From Epiperipatus broadwayi (taxonomy: Eukaryota > Onychophora > Udeonychophora > Euonychophora > Peripatidae), in contig JAQFVV010006335.1 in NCBI GenBank assembly GCA_028023455.1, positions 2,712,412 through 2,776,411 of the forward strand: DNA of 64,000 nt, given 5' to 3'. The position numbers and the translations under genes are program-made. Below, piece by piece: positions 27,035-37,491 of the stretch. The stretch's first letter is position 1; each line of letters opens with the position of its first letter. A model generated the notes under the pieces. That model had not been told where the DNA came from, did no database searches, and saw only the letters and a list, made by a program, of their open reading frames with translations.

Positions 27035-30000
27035 CTTGTCTGTAGGTCATAGGTAGGATAGAAAGGTCAATTATGAAAAAAAAATTTTAAATTTTTAAGT
27101 AATATTTAGGTGATATAAAAGTAATAATAGTTTTGTAATACAATTTTAAGCTAAAATACCTAATAGATCATAGTGTAATAAAGTATTTTAAAAAGTAAAC
27201 AGTTAAATAAAGTTTTAATATCATTGCTTATGGTTGTGAAAGCTGGCCATACAAAATAACACAGCTATAGATAGTTAAAATTATTGTAATAATTTTAAAA
27301 TAATATTTAGAATTAACAGATTAAATAAATGAAATGTAATATTATAATTTTATAATTAGTCAAAATTAATAGGGTATATTTTTTATTAATAAACTTCGGG
27401 ATGGTGAGAATTATATTTGGTCCTATAAGTTTCAATTTATTTTTCAAAATTTTAGAAAGTACATTAGTTTTGGTAATTTAAACCGAGACATAAATAAAAG
27501 ATTATTTTGTAAAGTGAATAGACACGTGATCGTATATTATATGCCTTCACGCACACACACACTTGGTAGATAATAATAAAGTTTGTGAATTTAAAACTAG
27601 ATATAATTGTCATCTATCATTAAAATTAAAGTTAAAAATATTATAGATTGTCTTAATAATTATTTTAAAGATCAAATAATAATTTTATCAAACTATGATT
27701 AAATTTAATAATATTAAGTTAAAGTAATATTCCAGACATTACATCATAAATATTTATTTAAAAAGTACAATTTATCATCCAAAATAGAATGACTAATATT
27801 GTTCGCGCTAAAAACAATTATTGACCAATCAACGGATTTAAATTGGCAAGAAAAAAATCTAAGATAGACAGAAGCGGGAGACGGAATGTGAAAGTTGAAG
27901 AGGACGGTAACCTTTTGAATTGCTTGTAACATCAAAGCTGAAAAAGTAGTTTAAATTTATAAATTAATAATTATTCTAAAGTTAGTCTTTAACAGATAAT
28001 ATAATTTGTATCCAGAAATATGAATTGCTAATTTTTACGTGATCTTACCGGTGGATTTATTCAAATTTGACCATTCATACTACAGTAAAGATGGAAATAC
28101 CAAAAATAATAATTGAAATAATTATTAAAAGAAAAATGAATGAAAATTGTATAAGTTTTATTTTATTCGTGCTCAACCAGAAACTAAGTCCTATAACTCT
28201 AAAGAATACAAAGAAGACGCTGTGTGAAAATATAAGAAAGAAAATATTTACTATTGAGAAAAGCTTATGACGAACATTTGTTTTATAAGTGCTTAAAACT
28301 AAGTCATATTTCTCTATGAGAAAAATCATATTATGTGTTCAAATAAATATAAAGAAAATGAGGAAGAAAAATATGTTATATTAAAGAAAAACATTATTTA
28401 AAAATATAATTTCCAAAAGTAAAAAGTAGAAGAAAAGCCATAGTCCTGTATAAAGTGCTATATGAATTTACTAAAAGGAAACCTGGATTTTATCTTATCA
28501 TAGAAAAGAGAAAAAAATATTGAAATGGAAGAAATATTGTTTAAACAGATATAAAAATTAATCACTAAAAGGAGAAAATGGATCCATGGAAATAAAGAAA
28601 AATTTATTGAATTTGCTAAAATAAAGTACAAGATGCATCGAGGGAAAACCAAGCGCGGGGGGAAAAAGAAAAACTAGCAGACTATGTAATGGAGATCTCA
28701 AGAATAAGTGGGAGAATATGAAGAAAACTAAAGATCATCGTCTAAGAAGAATTAATAAACATAATTAAAATTTTAAAATAGAACATTAAAGGACTGCAGA
28801 AAATAAAGTATATTTTTTTTTATTTAGCTTTGCCAGGAACGATTTTCCAAGCGAGTGCAACAAAAGATGTATCGTAAATATAATTTTAATATTTTTTTTT
28901 TATTGTATTTAAAGTATAAAATTGAATTAGCTTAGGGAAACATATAAACATAAATTTTATAATAGTTATATTTAAAATATGAGCTAATGGAATGAGAGAA
29001 ATATTAATAAATAAAAATATGTGTATGGAAAATTGTGAATACCTACCAGAAGTCCTGGAATGGAGAAGTTTACAAATACGATCCAGAGGATAGAGATCGT
29101 TGGTAATTTTAATATTATTGGTAATATGTAATGTAATTTTTTTTTTAGGTCATCTATTAATGAATGAGGTATGAACGATGTTAAAAGTTATAAGTACACA
29201 TTTATCCAACATCAAACATATTTGAAAGAGTAGTAAAACTTTAAAATGTGCATGCAATAAATAATCTAAAAATGATTAATAATAAGTAGCATATTAATTA
29301 TGTGATTCTTTTGAGTTTTATATTGAAAATATTCAAATAGTTTATAACAGTAGAGATAGAAATATACGAGAAGTATAGTAAAGAATTTTCTTAAGAATAG
29401 CTGTATAGTTATATTAAAAATGAATTTTATTATTATTAGCAAAGTAGATAGAGAATTTGTCGATGTAATGTAGAGATGAATCTGAAGAAATCAGTCAGAT
29501 AGTGACTTGGGAGTACTGATATCAAAGGAAACCAAGAGGATGTTTTATTAAAATATAAGGAATGAAATATGGGGATCATAATAATTTGTGTGACCTCAGT
29601 ATAGATAACTTTGCCCTATAACTGAGCACACATGTATTCTGGACAGTGTCTTTACATATCTTTGAAACTTTCTGATGTGATGAAGCTGAAGAAATAGCTT
29701 TAGCATCCATTCAATATTAGAGGCAGATAGACAGATAAAAGTCACTCCTCTATGGCGTCCTTAAATTCACTGTGCCATGATTGTTGAAGTTTTATAAAGG
29801 ATAATATCTTGTTTATTTTGATCCAATGCATCTATATCTTCGCTATCTTGATTTCATGAAAATACATCGTCAGGGAGATAATTTTATAGAAATGATACAT
29901 AAGATAGAAAGGAAGCTAGATAGTAGTTAGGTAAGAATAGTTATTTACTAGAGTAAAGTAGAATTGTATAAGTCCAAAGTGAAAGTATAAGTATTATAAA

Positions 30001-31980
30001 AGATGGAGAATCATATGATGTAATTTAAAAGAAAAAAAGAACTTAAAGCCTTAGAATTAAGTTTTAAAGCAATAATAAGGTTTTAAAATATTGCACGTGA
30101 TATTTTAATAAAAGAGATTGTACGTTTGTGTGACGAAATGATTTAAAATGTATAGTAAAAAATGTGTATTTGTATATGGTGTGTGGATGACGATAATTGC
30201 TATATAAAGCTTGGGATAGGATCAGTAATTTGACTAATAATTATTATATGATCGATGATAAAACTGAACATCAAACTGTCATAAGGATTAAATTCTGTAG
30301 GATTCCATACTAACAAGAATATAATTAGAATTTTGCAATTTTGTATAATTTTACATAAAAGTAAAGATTTTATAGAAATATAAACCTGCAATTATAAGGA
30401 TATAAATGTTAATAGAAAATTTTAATAGATAGAAGTTTGTGTATTAAACTAAGCTCAAAACATGTATCTGAAGATAATAATATTGTGAAATATATTTTTT
30501 TTGTAATTATTAATGGTAAAAGGGTAAAATAAAAATTAGATAATAATAATGTTAAGACATCAACGGGTAGAAATAAAAGAGTTTGTAATAAGTAAATAGG
30601 GATATCCGCTGTAAATAATGTACAAATTGTTACTTGTTATGATGTTAATAAATTGTTATAAAATTTTATTAGTAGCTTTGTGTCTTGGTTGTTGTTTTTC
30701 CTACACATGAAATGCATGAAATCACAACGCACGTTTATAATTAAACATATTTAAGGTTTTGCACAAAATAAATAAACATTAGAAATTTTAATAATTTATT
30801 TTATTTTATTTACATAATGAAATGAAAGAAGTATAATTAGAACAGATATTGGTCATAACTTGATTGCCACAATACTTAAGTAAAATATATGCGAACGTTA
30901 CCACATAACTTTTGATTATCGGATTGATAAATATTACCACGAAAATATTTAATACATCTAGAAAGAAAAGAGGATTGTATTACTCCATTATTGTCATTGT
31001 TATTATTAATTAGTTATTTATTACGTAGTGAACTATGACATAAAATTCCCTTATCATAGTTGACTATGGCAATATAAAATCAGTTTTAATTACAATTTAT
31101 AAACCTGAGATTTAATTTAATTATTTATTTACTTATTGATTTATCTATTTGATTTGACATGATTAGATCAATTTAATTCTATTTTATTTAATTAATTTAT
31201 TTTATGTGAGCTAGATTTTTGTTTTAAAAATATTAAGATATGATAAAAGTTTTAAAAGTCGTAAGAATGCTATTAATCAATTATTTATGATAGTGTTCGT
31301 ATGCCATTGGGATAGTATCTCAATGAAATCTCATCTTGTACCTTTGTCATTGCTCCAGGTCTCATGGGAATAATGAAAGATATTTGTGTTGATTTTATTT
31401 CATAAACACGACTAGATTTAATAAAATTCTGAGCTAGTAATTATTTTATTTAAATTATAATGATATGTTTGATAGACTGAGCTAAAGAACCCGGAATTAT
31501 TATTAATGTTAATTATTATTGACCGGAAATAAATGAGTAACGAAAATCCGGAATAATTAGTATAATCTTGGCATGTTATTGTTATATATTATTATGGAGC
31601 AAGGGTGAAGGATACGGGAGAGGTTAGAATATATATATATATATTATAATCCCAAGATTAGAAAATAAAAATTCTTATGCTGCTCTTCCACAAAATAATA
31701 ATCACAAAATAATAATAGATTCTTTACTATAGCTATATAATCAATAAAAAAAAGGTTTTTTTCAGCACCTACTTTGATACCCTTTTCAAATGTTACGAAT
31801 CTATTTAATGTTAATGAATTATTTCTTACAAAGAACCATCCAGTGTCCAATAATGGAATTAAAATAAACAATAATAATATAAATAATGTAATCAATTCAA
31901 AACTTTCATATATAATTTCAATAATTACAAAATAATTGGCTATATCATAACAATATGTTAAATAAATATTACATGCATTA
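27035..31980. other. Non-coding sequence with purine-rich top strand, nothing recognised
   Basis: About 5 kb without recognisable coding or repeat families. From about 27.8 to 30.7 kb the plus strand is visibly enriched in A and G. Open frames at 28067-28270 (plus) and 28075-28329 (minus) overlap and have no recognisable domain. An open frame of 127 codons on the minus strand at 31644-32027 starts in a TA microsatellite and shows no known family. Confidence 0.4.
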
Positions 31981-32006
31981 TATATATATATATATATATA
32001 TATATA
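31981..32006. repeat. (TA)n microsatellite at the 5' edge of the RTE element
   Basis: A TA tract that ends exactly where the reverse transcriptase coding sequence begins, so it probably marks the 5' truncation point or insertion site of the element. Confidence 0.85.
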
Positions 32007-32007
32007 G

Positions 32008-33036
32008 GCATTCGATTCTATACACATTTCTTCAGTGATTAAAGCATTGGATCATCAAGGTATAGATCCAGGATATTGTCATATTTTAAAGAATATTTAT
32101 AAAAATGCAACAGCAACAATTAGATTACATAATGATACTGGAAAAATCAACATTGAGAAACGTGTAAGACAAGGTGACTCCATATCTCCAAAACTCTTTA
32201 CAGCAGTGCTGCAAGAAGTATTTTGTGGATTAAAATGGGAAACTAAAGGAATGAAAGTAAATGGAGAGTATTTAAGTCATTTAGATTTTGCAGATGATGT
32301 AGTTGTTTTTGCAAATAATGCTTCAGAGCTGCAGGAAATGTTGCAGGAGTTAGCAGATGAAAGTAGAAAAGTAGGACTAAAGATAAATGTTAAAAAGATG
32401 AAAGTAATGTTTAATCGATTTGCTCAAAATATGAAAATAAAGATTGATTATGAAGAATTAGAAGAAGTTAACAGATACAAATACCTTGGTCAGATTATTA
32501 ATACAGATGGAAACATAATAGAGGAAATTAATCATAGAATTAAACTTGGTTGGAGTGCTTTTGATAGAAATAACTTGATACTAAAAGGAAATATGCCTAT
32601 GTGTTTGAAAAAGATGGTTTTTAACAAATGTGTTTTACCAGTTCTTACTTATGGATCTGAGACTTGGGCACTTAATAGAAGAGCAATACAGAGACTTCAG
32701 ATCACTCAAAGGAGTATGGAGAGATGTATGTTGGGAGTAACAAGAAGAGATCGAAAACGCAATGTATGGGTAAGACAACAAACAGGTGTTACTGACCTTA
32801 TTGAAAAAATTAAAAGATTGAAATGGAGTTGGGCTGGACATATTGCTAGAAGAGATGATAATAGATGGACAATTGAAATTTTAAACTGGATTCCAAGAGA
32901 TTGTAAAAGACCCAGAAAGAGACCACATGTAAGATGGATGGATGAAATAAGAAAATGTGCAGGGGTGTTGTGGAGAAGAGAAGCTAAAGATCAGAGAAGA
33001 TGGATTAAACTTGGAGAGACCTTCATCCTGCAGTGA
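32008..33036 (+). CDS. RTE-like non-LTR retrotransposon reverse transcriptase, 5'-truncated
   Basis: The frame is open from 32008, opening with AFDSIHISSVIKALDHQGID, where AFDS is RT block 3, through to the TGA at 33034-33036. It contains RQGDSISPKLFTAVL (block 4), the catalytic HLDFADDVVVFA at about 32278-32313, and KYLGQIINTDG (block 7). A C-terminal domain rich in Arg and Trp follows, with WAGHIARRDDNRWTIEILNW and RPRKRPHVRWMDEIRK, as seen in RTE-class ORFs. There are no stops or frameshifts over 342 codons, so this 3' half is well preserved. The endonuclease and RT fingers are missing upstream, cut at the TA tract. A second, decayed copy of the same C-terminus lies at 47171-47445. It cannot be autonomous as it stands. 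Confidence 0.88.
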   Translation, partial: AFDSIHISSVIKALDHQGIDPGYCHILKNIYKNATATIRLHNDTGKINIEKRVRQGDSISPKLFTAVLQEVFCGLKWETKGMKVNGEYLSHLDFADDVVVFANNASELQEMLQELADESRKVGLKINVKKMKVMFNRFAQNMKIKIDYEELEEVNRYKYLGQIINTDGNIIEEINHRIKLGWSAFDRNNLILKGNMPMCLKKMVFNKCVLPVLTYGSETWALNRRAIQRLQITQRSMERCMLGVTRRDRKRNVWVRQQTGVTDLIEKIKRLKWSWAGHIARRDDNRWTIEILNWIPRDCKRPRKRPHVRWMDEIRKCAGVLWRREAKDQRRWIKLGETFILQ

Positions 33037-33130
33037 ATTGATAATGGTTGATGATATATATATATCATCTTATATAATTTTTGAATTGATAATGGTTGAT
33101 GATATATATATATCATCTTATATAATTTTT
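33035..33130 (+). repeat. 48-bp tandem repeat forming the RTE 3' tail
   Basis: Two exact copies (33035-33082 and 33083-33130) of a unit starting gaattgataatggttgatga and containing a palindromic gatatatatatatc. It directly follows the stop codon and replaces a poly-A tail. Short repeated tails are typical of RTE elements. Confidence 0.85.
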
Positions 33131-33690
33131 CATTCATTTTTAATCAACCAAATTTATAGAAGTCTTGTAAATATTCATACAATTATCTAAATTATTTTTA
33201 ATGTAGTGTGTTTCATATATTTCTCTTCGTTTTGAATCTTTGATGAAATTTAAATATTTAATACTTTTTATAGCATCTATTCCTTGGCCATATTTTAAGT
33301 AATGAATATGTAATTCAGATTTATCATTTCTTCTTTTAACGACATTGTTATGTTCTTTGGCTATCACTTCTAATTGTTTTCCAGTATGCCCAAAGTAAAT
33401 CATTTTACAAATTTATATACAATTCCTTTTTTGTATGGTAAATCATTCCTTAACCTATAATTACCTATTAATTGATCAAGATTTTTACTATTTGACCAGC
33501 CAATATTTATATTCTCATCAATATAGTTTTGGATATACTTTAAAGTATTATAAATCCTAGAATAGTATGAAAGTTTAATTCATTTCTTACTTGATTCATT
33601 AGTACTATTATCAATACCATTATTATTCATTTTATTTAATTGTTGTTTAATGCCACTAGGTTTAATAGCTATTTTAATTATATATAATAA
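33131..33690 (-). pseudogene. Penelope-like element C-terminus with GIY-YIG endonuclease
   Basis: On the minus strand, coding starts near 33690 and runs through KPSGIKQQLNKMNNNGID, one stop (about 33588), YSRIYNTLKYIQNY, LDQLIGNYRLRNDLPYKKGI and VYKFVK. It then breaks at a stop plus frameshift near 33403 and resumes with MIYFGHTGKQLE, a KEHNNVVKRRNDKSELHIH string and RREIYETHYIKNNLDNCMN, ending at 33140. This is the linker plus GIY-YIG nuclease of a Penelope-like retroelement, with the YIG element appearing as YFG. The Cys-containing segment just before YFGHTGK is deleted. The RT domain is absent. It abuts the tail of the RTE element at 33130. Confidence 0.85.
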
Positions 33691-33763
33691 AATTTAACAG
33701 TCATATATATTAAATTAGCAAACTCTCTTAACACAAAACATACATGTGTATATTTAAAAAAAT

Positions 33764-34205
33764 GTTACATTTTCATTTACATTGTCAAACTTCCTCCACT
33801 TACAGCTTTGACGCCATCCATTCCAGATAAATACACTAATGATTATTACTAATCATTTTCGAAACTAGAGATTATCTCTAGCACAGATATAAACTTAAAG
33901 ATTAATATATTTGATTTTTTTTAATTTACACACGCGGAGTTATTCACCTTTCTCTGTCCCATATGTAATATCTTTATAGATATAATAAACACCTCCATAC
34001 TTCCCCATTCTTTTTAAATTCATATAAATAAAAATATAATAAAAGACAAATGACCCCCAAGATGCATTTCGTGCTGAACCAACACTCATCAGTTGGCCTG
34101 GGTCACTATCTCTCATATATATCTTTATTATATGCAAAGTATTTATCTAGAATAAATTGTTACATTTTCATTTACCATTGTCAAACTTCCTCTACTCACA
34201 AAATG
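33764..34205 (-). mobile_element. Hammerhead-bearing 395-bp unit with partial tandem copy
   Basis: The string gttacattttcatttac at 33764 recurs at 34159, and about 45 bases around it match (a ttgtcaaacttcctc string), so the unit is 395 bases with a truncated second copy. The hammerhead ribozyme lies within it at 34050-34106. Its body (33770-34049) is mirrored by the inverted copy at 35091-35410. It lies 5' of the PLE fragment ending at 33690 on the same strand, so it may be that element's pseudo-LTR, or an independent retrozyme-like unit. Open frames through it are incidental. Confidence 0.65.
34050..34106 (-). ncRNA. Type I hammerhead ribozyme with minimal stem III
   Basis: Read 5' to 3' on the minus strand the RNA has these parts. 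Stem I 5' strand is GUGACCC-AGG-CCAA. The core CUGAUGA is at 34086-34092. Stem II is GUGUUG/CAGCAC around loop GUU, 6 bp with one G-U pair, at 34071-34085. The core GAAA is at 34067-34070. Stem III is the self-complementary AUGCAU, and the cleavage triplet AUC precedes UUGG. The 3' strand of stem I is UUGG plus GGGUCAU, pairing with CCAA and GUGACCC around an AGG internal loop that could take part in loop-loop contact. All invariant core nucleotides are present, so activity is plausible. Such very short palindromic stem III forms are known from PLEs and retrozymes, where they are thought to work as dimers. Confidence 0.85.
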
Positions 34206-35090
34206 TGTATGAAATATAAATTGTAAGTGTGTGTACACACACATTAAAATTATATTTAGAAAATAAAATATGAGTCACAGATTTTGAAATAAAAACTGAG
34301 AAAAGAAAACCTTTTATTTAAATTAAAATGCTTATTTAAGAAAGAAAAAAGAATTTGTTAAAAAGATAATCCTTTATTATGAAAATTTTCTTTGCATTGA
34401 CTTTTTTTTTTAATTCACTATCAGTGTGATGCTTTTCTATATACATAAAAGTAATAATTCAAACCAGTTTTTATCTTGGTAACATTCTCTGATTAAAGAA
34501 CAATAATAAAAGAGTATAAAAATGAGTAAAATTCGTTATCAGAATAGTTTTAATATTTGTATTCATTTTCTTTTAATTCTGAATTCTTTAATTAAATTAC
34601 TGGGATTTACTTTTAATCATCATGATTGTTCAATATGGAATGATCATTCTTTTATATGCCAGCTTCAATTTTAAAAAGGCATATTAGACACATGTACAAT
34701 TGTCCAAGGAGGCAGTAATTAAGATTTCATTGTTATATGAAAGTAACAAGATGTTTGCGTTTACTATTAAAAGAATCACTCATTTTCATTACTTTGTTTG
34801 AATCATCAAAATGTAACAAAGAAAAATATTAGAACTGACTTTAAACGTTTCACTAATAATGGTATTGCTGTAATTAAAATACAGCATTATTAATCCACAA
34901 AAAGCTTCTGAGATTGTCAGTTTTATATGTCTCTTACAAGCAAAGTAGAATAATATATAGATGCATTATAAGAAATTGATTAGTTTTATAATTTTATTCT
35001 TAGAAAGTGTAAATCCTACAAATTTTTATTGCCTCAGTTGTTTACAAATCAAATAATATCGAAGTCAGTTGTAAGAAAAGATATTTATAA
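34206..35090. other. AT-rich spacer between inverted copies, nothing recognised
   Basis: No coding or RNA features seen. Confidence 0.4.
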
Positions 35091-35410
35091 ATGCATCTAG
35101 GGGTCATTTGTCTTTTATTGTATATGAATTTAAAAAGAATGGAAAAGTATGGAGATTGTTTGATATATCTATAAAGATATTACACATGGGAAAGAGAGGG
35201 GTGAATAATTCCATGTGTGTGTATGCATAGAATTAAAAAAAAAATCAAATATATTAATCTTTAACTGAGGTTTAAAGTTGATATCTATGCTAGAGATAAT
35301 CTATAGTTTAGTAAATGATTAGTAATAATCATTATTGAATTTACCTGAGGTGGATGGTGTCAAAGTTGTGAGTGGTGTGAGTTTGACAGTTGTAAATAAA
35401 AATGTAACAA
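35091..35410 (+). repeat. Inverted copy of the hammerhead unit body, ribozyme missing
   Basis: The plus strand starts atgcatctaggggtcatttg, equivalent to stem III and the cleavage region of the ribozyme on the other copy. It then follows the minus-strand unit for about 320 bases (gaatttaaaaagaatgg, atctataaagatattacac, tcaaatatattaatctt, gctagagataatct, gatggtgtcaaag). The ribozyme core 5' of the start is absent. With the unit at 33764-34106 it forms arms of a large inverted repeat around about 1 kb. Confidence 0.8.
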
Positions 35411-37201
35411 AGTGTGACTATAATTTAAATTTAGTAAACTTTTAGCAACTTAATAATTTTTATTGTTCCACCTGGTAAGAGTTTTTGAAAATGCTCAACC
35501 TTTCACTTCTGTATAAATTATTTTTTTATACTAAAACTCAATATGAATTGACTTTTTTAAATTTAATTTTATAAAGGGGTAATATTCTAAAAAATCATAT
35601 TTAACTTTTTAAATATTTAAAAACTGATATGTAAATAAAAACAATGTGCCATAAACATCAGTTAAATTAACATAAGCACACTTTTAGAAAATAAACAAAT
35701 TATTTTTTATTTCAAGTTTTTTTAACAACTGTGAATAAATAAAAATGAATTTGTGAAAAATCTATCAAATTCTACATTAAATTCTAATATTTACTCTATG
35801 ATTATCAAATATTTGAAAAAATTCTGAACACCATGTGAATTTTGACAGATTTATGACAACAGCAGTGAGTTTCACATGAAGCAGCATAAAAAAATAATAT
35901 TTTACAAAAAATCTTTACTTTAGAGAACAATAAAATATGAATAATGGATATTTGCTGACTGCCATAAGAACATTGACTTTTTCAGATATTTTTCAATTAA
36001 AATATCAATAAAAGAAATATGGTGAATATACAGTATTAAAAAACTTATATGTTAATATCAGTTACAATAATGATAGAACAATTCTTAATTGATGGAACTA
36101 CCATAATTTTTCTGTGGGAAAGACCTAATGCCTCTATATAAATATGAGAGTGATTAAATTAAGAGTTAAAAAAATAATTCCCTGGCTTACAATTATATAC
36201 TTATAAAAATGTTACCAAAGACAACGTTGTTATATCTGGTTTGATGAAGCAGTGGAATAGCAGAATCTGAAGTAAAAGTTCATGCCCAGCTTTGCCACTT
36301 CCTGCACTCAAACTTCCCATGAACTCTATAGCAAGAAAGACATTATATTATTACTCTTTAATGTAAATGTTTATAATTTACTTACATTTTATTCAATACA
36401 AGTACAACTTAATGCTTTACTCTTCCACACTTTACACTTTTTTTGAAACATGGCCTAATGACAGTCTTACATTTTATTTTGATATTAAATTTTTTTTCTA
36501 TACTATAAATAAAAAAATTGTACTTGATTTATTAAAAATATAAGTTTACAAATGAAAAACATTCTGAAAAGTCATAGTTGAACTTTGCAAATATAGAAAA
36601 ATAATAATAAATTAAATAACTTTTTTATTGAACAATTACAGCCAAGCCAATGGAAAATAAAATAATAAAATCTTGATTAATTGAACTTTATTTTTATATT
36701 CTGAATGAATTATTGATATTATTATAAAACTGTAAAATTCTGTTCTAAAATTTAAAATTGCACTTACAATTATTAAAACATCACAAAAGTTTTGTACTTA
36801 GGTGTTTGGCAAAATGTTACTGATTGTAATTTTATATTTTCATTACCACAACTTTCTTAACATTGTATTTTAAAAAATTAAACATATTCAAATGAAATGA
36901 AGTGTAATCATAAAAATTACAAAACAAAATTACAAATATTTTGTAAAAATAATACATTTTAAACAAACTACAGAAAATAACATTTCTATTTTAATGGATC
37001 TTGAAATTAACAGTACTGCCAACTCATTTATAGTACTGTCTTTGTAGAATACTAAAATCTTCAGATTTTTTTAAAACTAATAAATCAATACATATTTTAG
37101 TTTATATTCTACTATCAAATAAATGCATAATGAGAATAATAGCATTTTTGATAGCCACAAGAGACTAAAAACATCTGAACATGGCTAAAGTTTTTGTGAA
37201 C
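35411..37201. other. AT-rich non-coding sequence, nothing recognised
   Basis: No supported feature. Confidence 0.4.
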
Positions 37202-37491
37202 TTCATATATATTGCTTATAATAATTTCTTTCATATACACTTTAATGCATTTTTTTTAAATAAAACTTCTTTATTTTCCTGACAGTTTTGACTGTCCAGC
37301 AGTCTTCACCAGAGCTTTCTCAAACTTCCTTTGCTTTTTACATAAAAAAAAATGAAAAGCAGAGAAAGTTTGAGAAAGCTCTGATGAAGACTGCTGGACA
37401 GTCGAAACTGTCATGAAAATAAAGAGGTTTTATTAAAAAAAATTGCATTAAAGTGTATATGAAAGAAATTATTATAAGAAATATATATGAA
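37202..37491. repeat. 290-bp fold-back with about 138-bp arms
   Basis: The left arm 37202-37339 and right arm 37353-37491 are reverse complements at roughly 85-90% by eye, with a 13-base A-rich loop. Both arms include gactgtccagcagtcttca or its complement and outer sequences ending at a cttcatatatat string. The arrangement is two copies of one repeat head to head. The arm contains a hammerhead-like core (separate entry) and an aataaag string, suggesting that the arm is the end of a PLE or related element. Confidence 0.85.
37381..37411 (+). ncRNA. Hammerhead-like core, probably decayed
   Basis: CUGAUGA (37381-37387) is followed by one extra A, a 5-bp stem II GACUG/CAGUC with loop CUGGA, then GAAAC (37404-37408) and UGUC. 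The core order is right. However, the inserted A at the base of stem II and the absence of a convincing stem I argue against full activity. The mirror copy at 37281-37312 on the minus strand reads CUGGUGA and CAAAAC, so it is further decayed. Confidence 0.5.

Noticed and set aside
28067-28329. Overlapping open frames on opposite strands
   Set aside because: No domain; the hydrophobic minus-strand frame is the complement of a Lys/Ile-rich plus-strand frame, as expected in purine-rich AT DNA.
29680-29725. ctgatgtgatgaagctgaag string resembling a hammerhead
   Set aside because: The core order is wrong and no GAAA follows the candidate stem at the right distance.
31644-32027. 127-codon minus-strand frame
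   Set aside because: Begins inside a TA microsatellite and shows no recognisable family; not supported as a gene.
33940-34137. Minus-strand frame of 65 codons across the hammerhead unit
   Set aside because: The signal here is RNA structure; the frame has no domain, and the mirrored copy at 35.1 kb does not preserve it.
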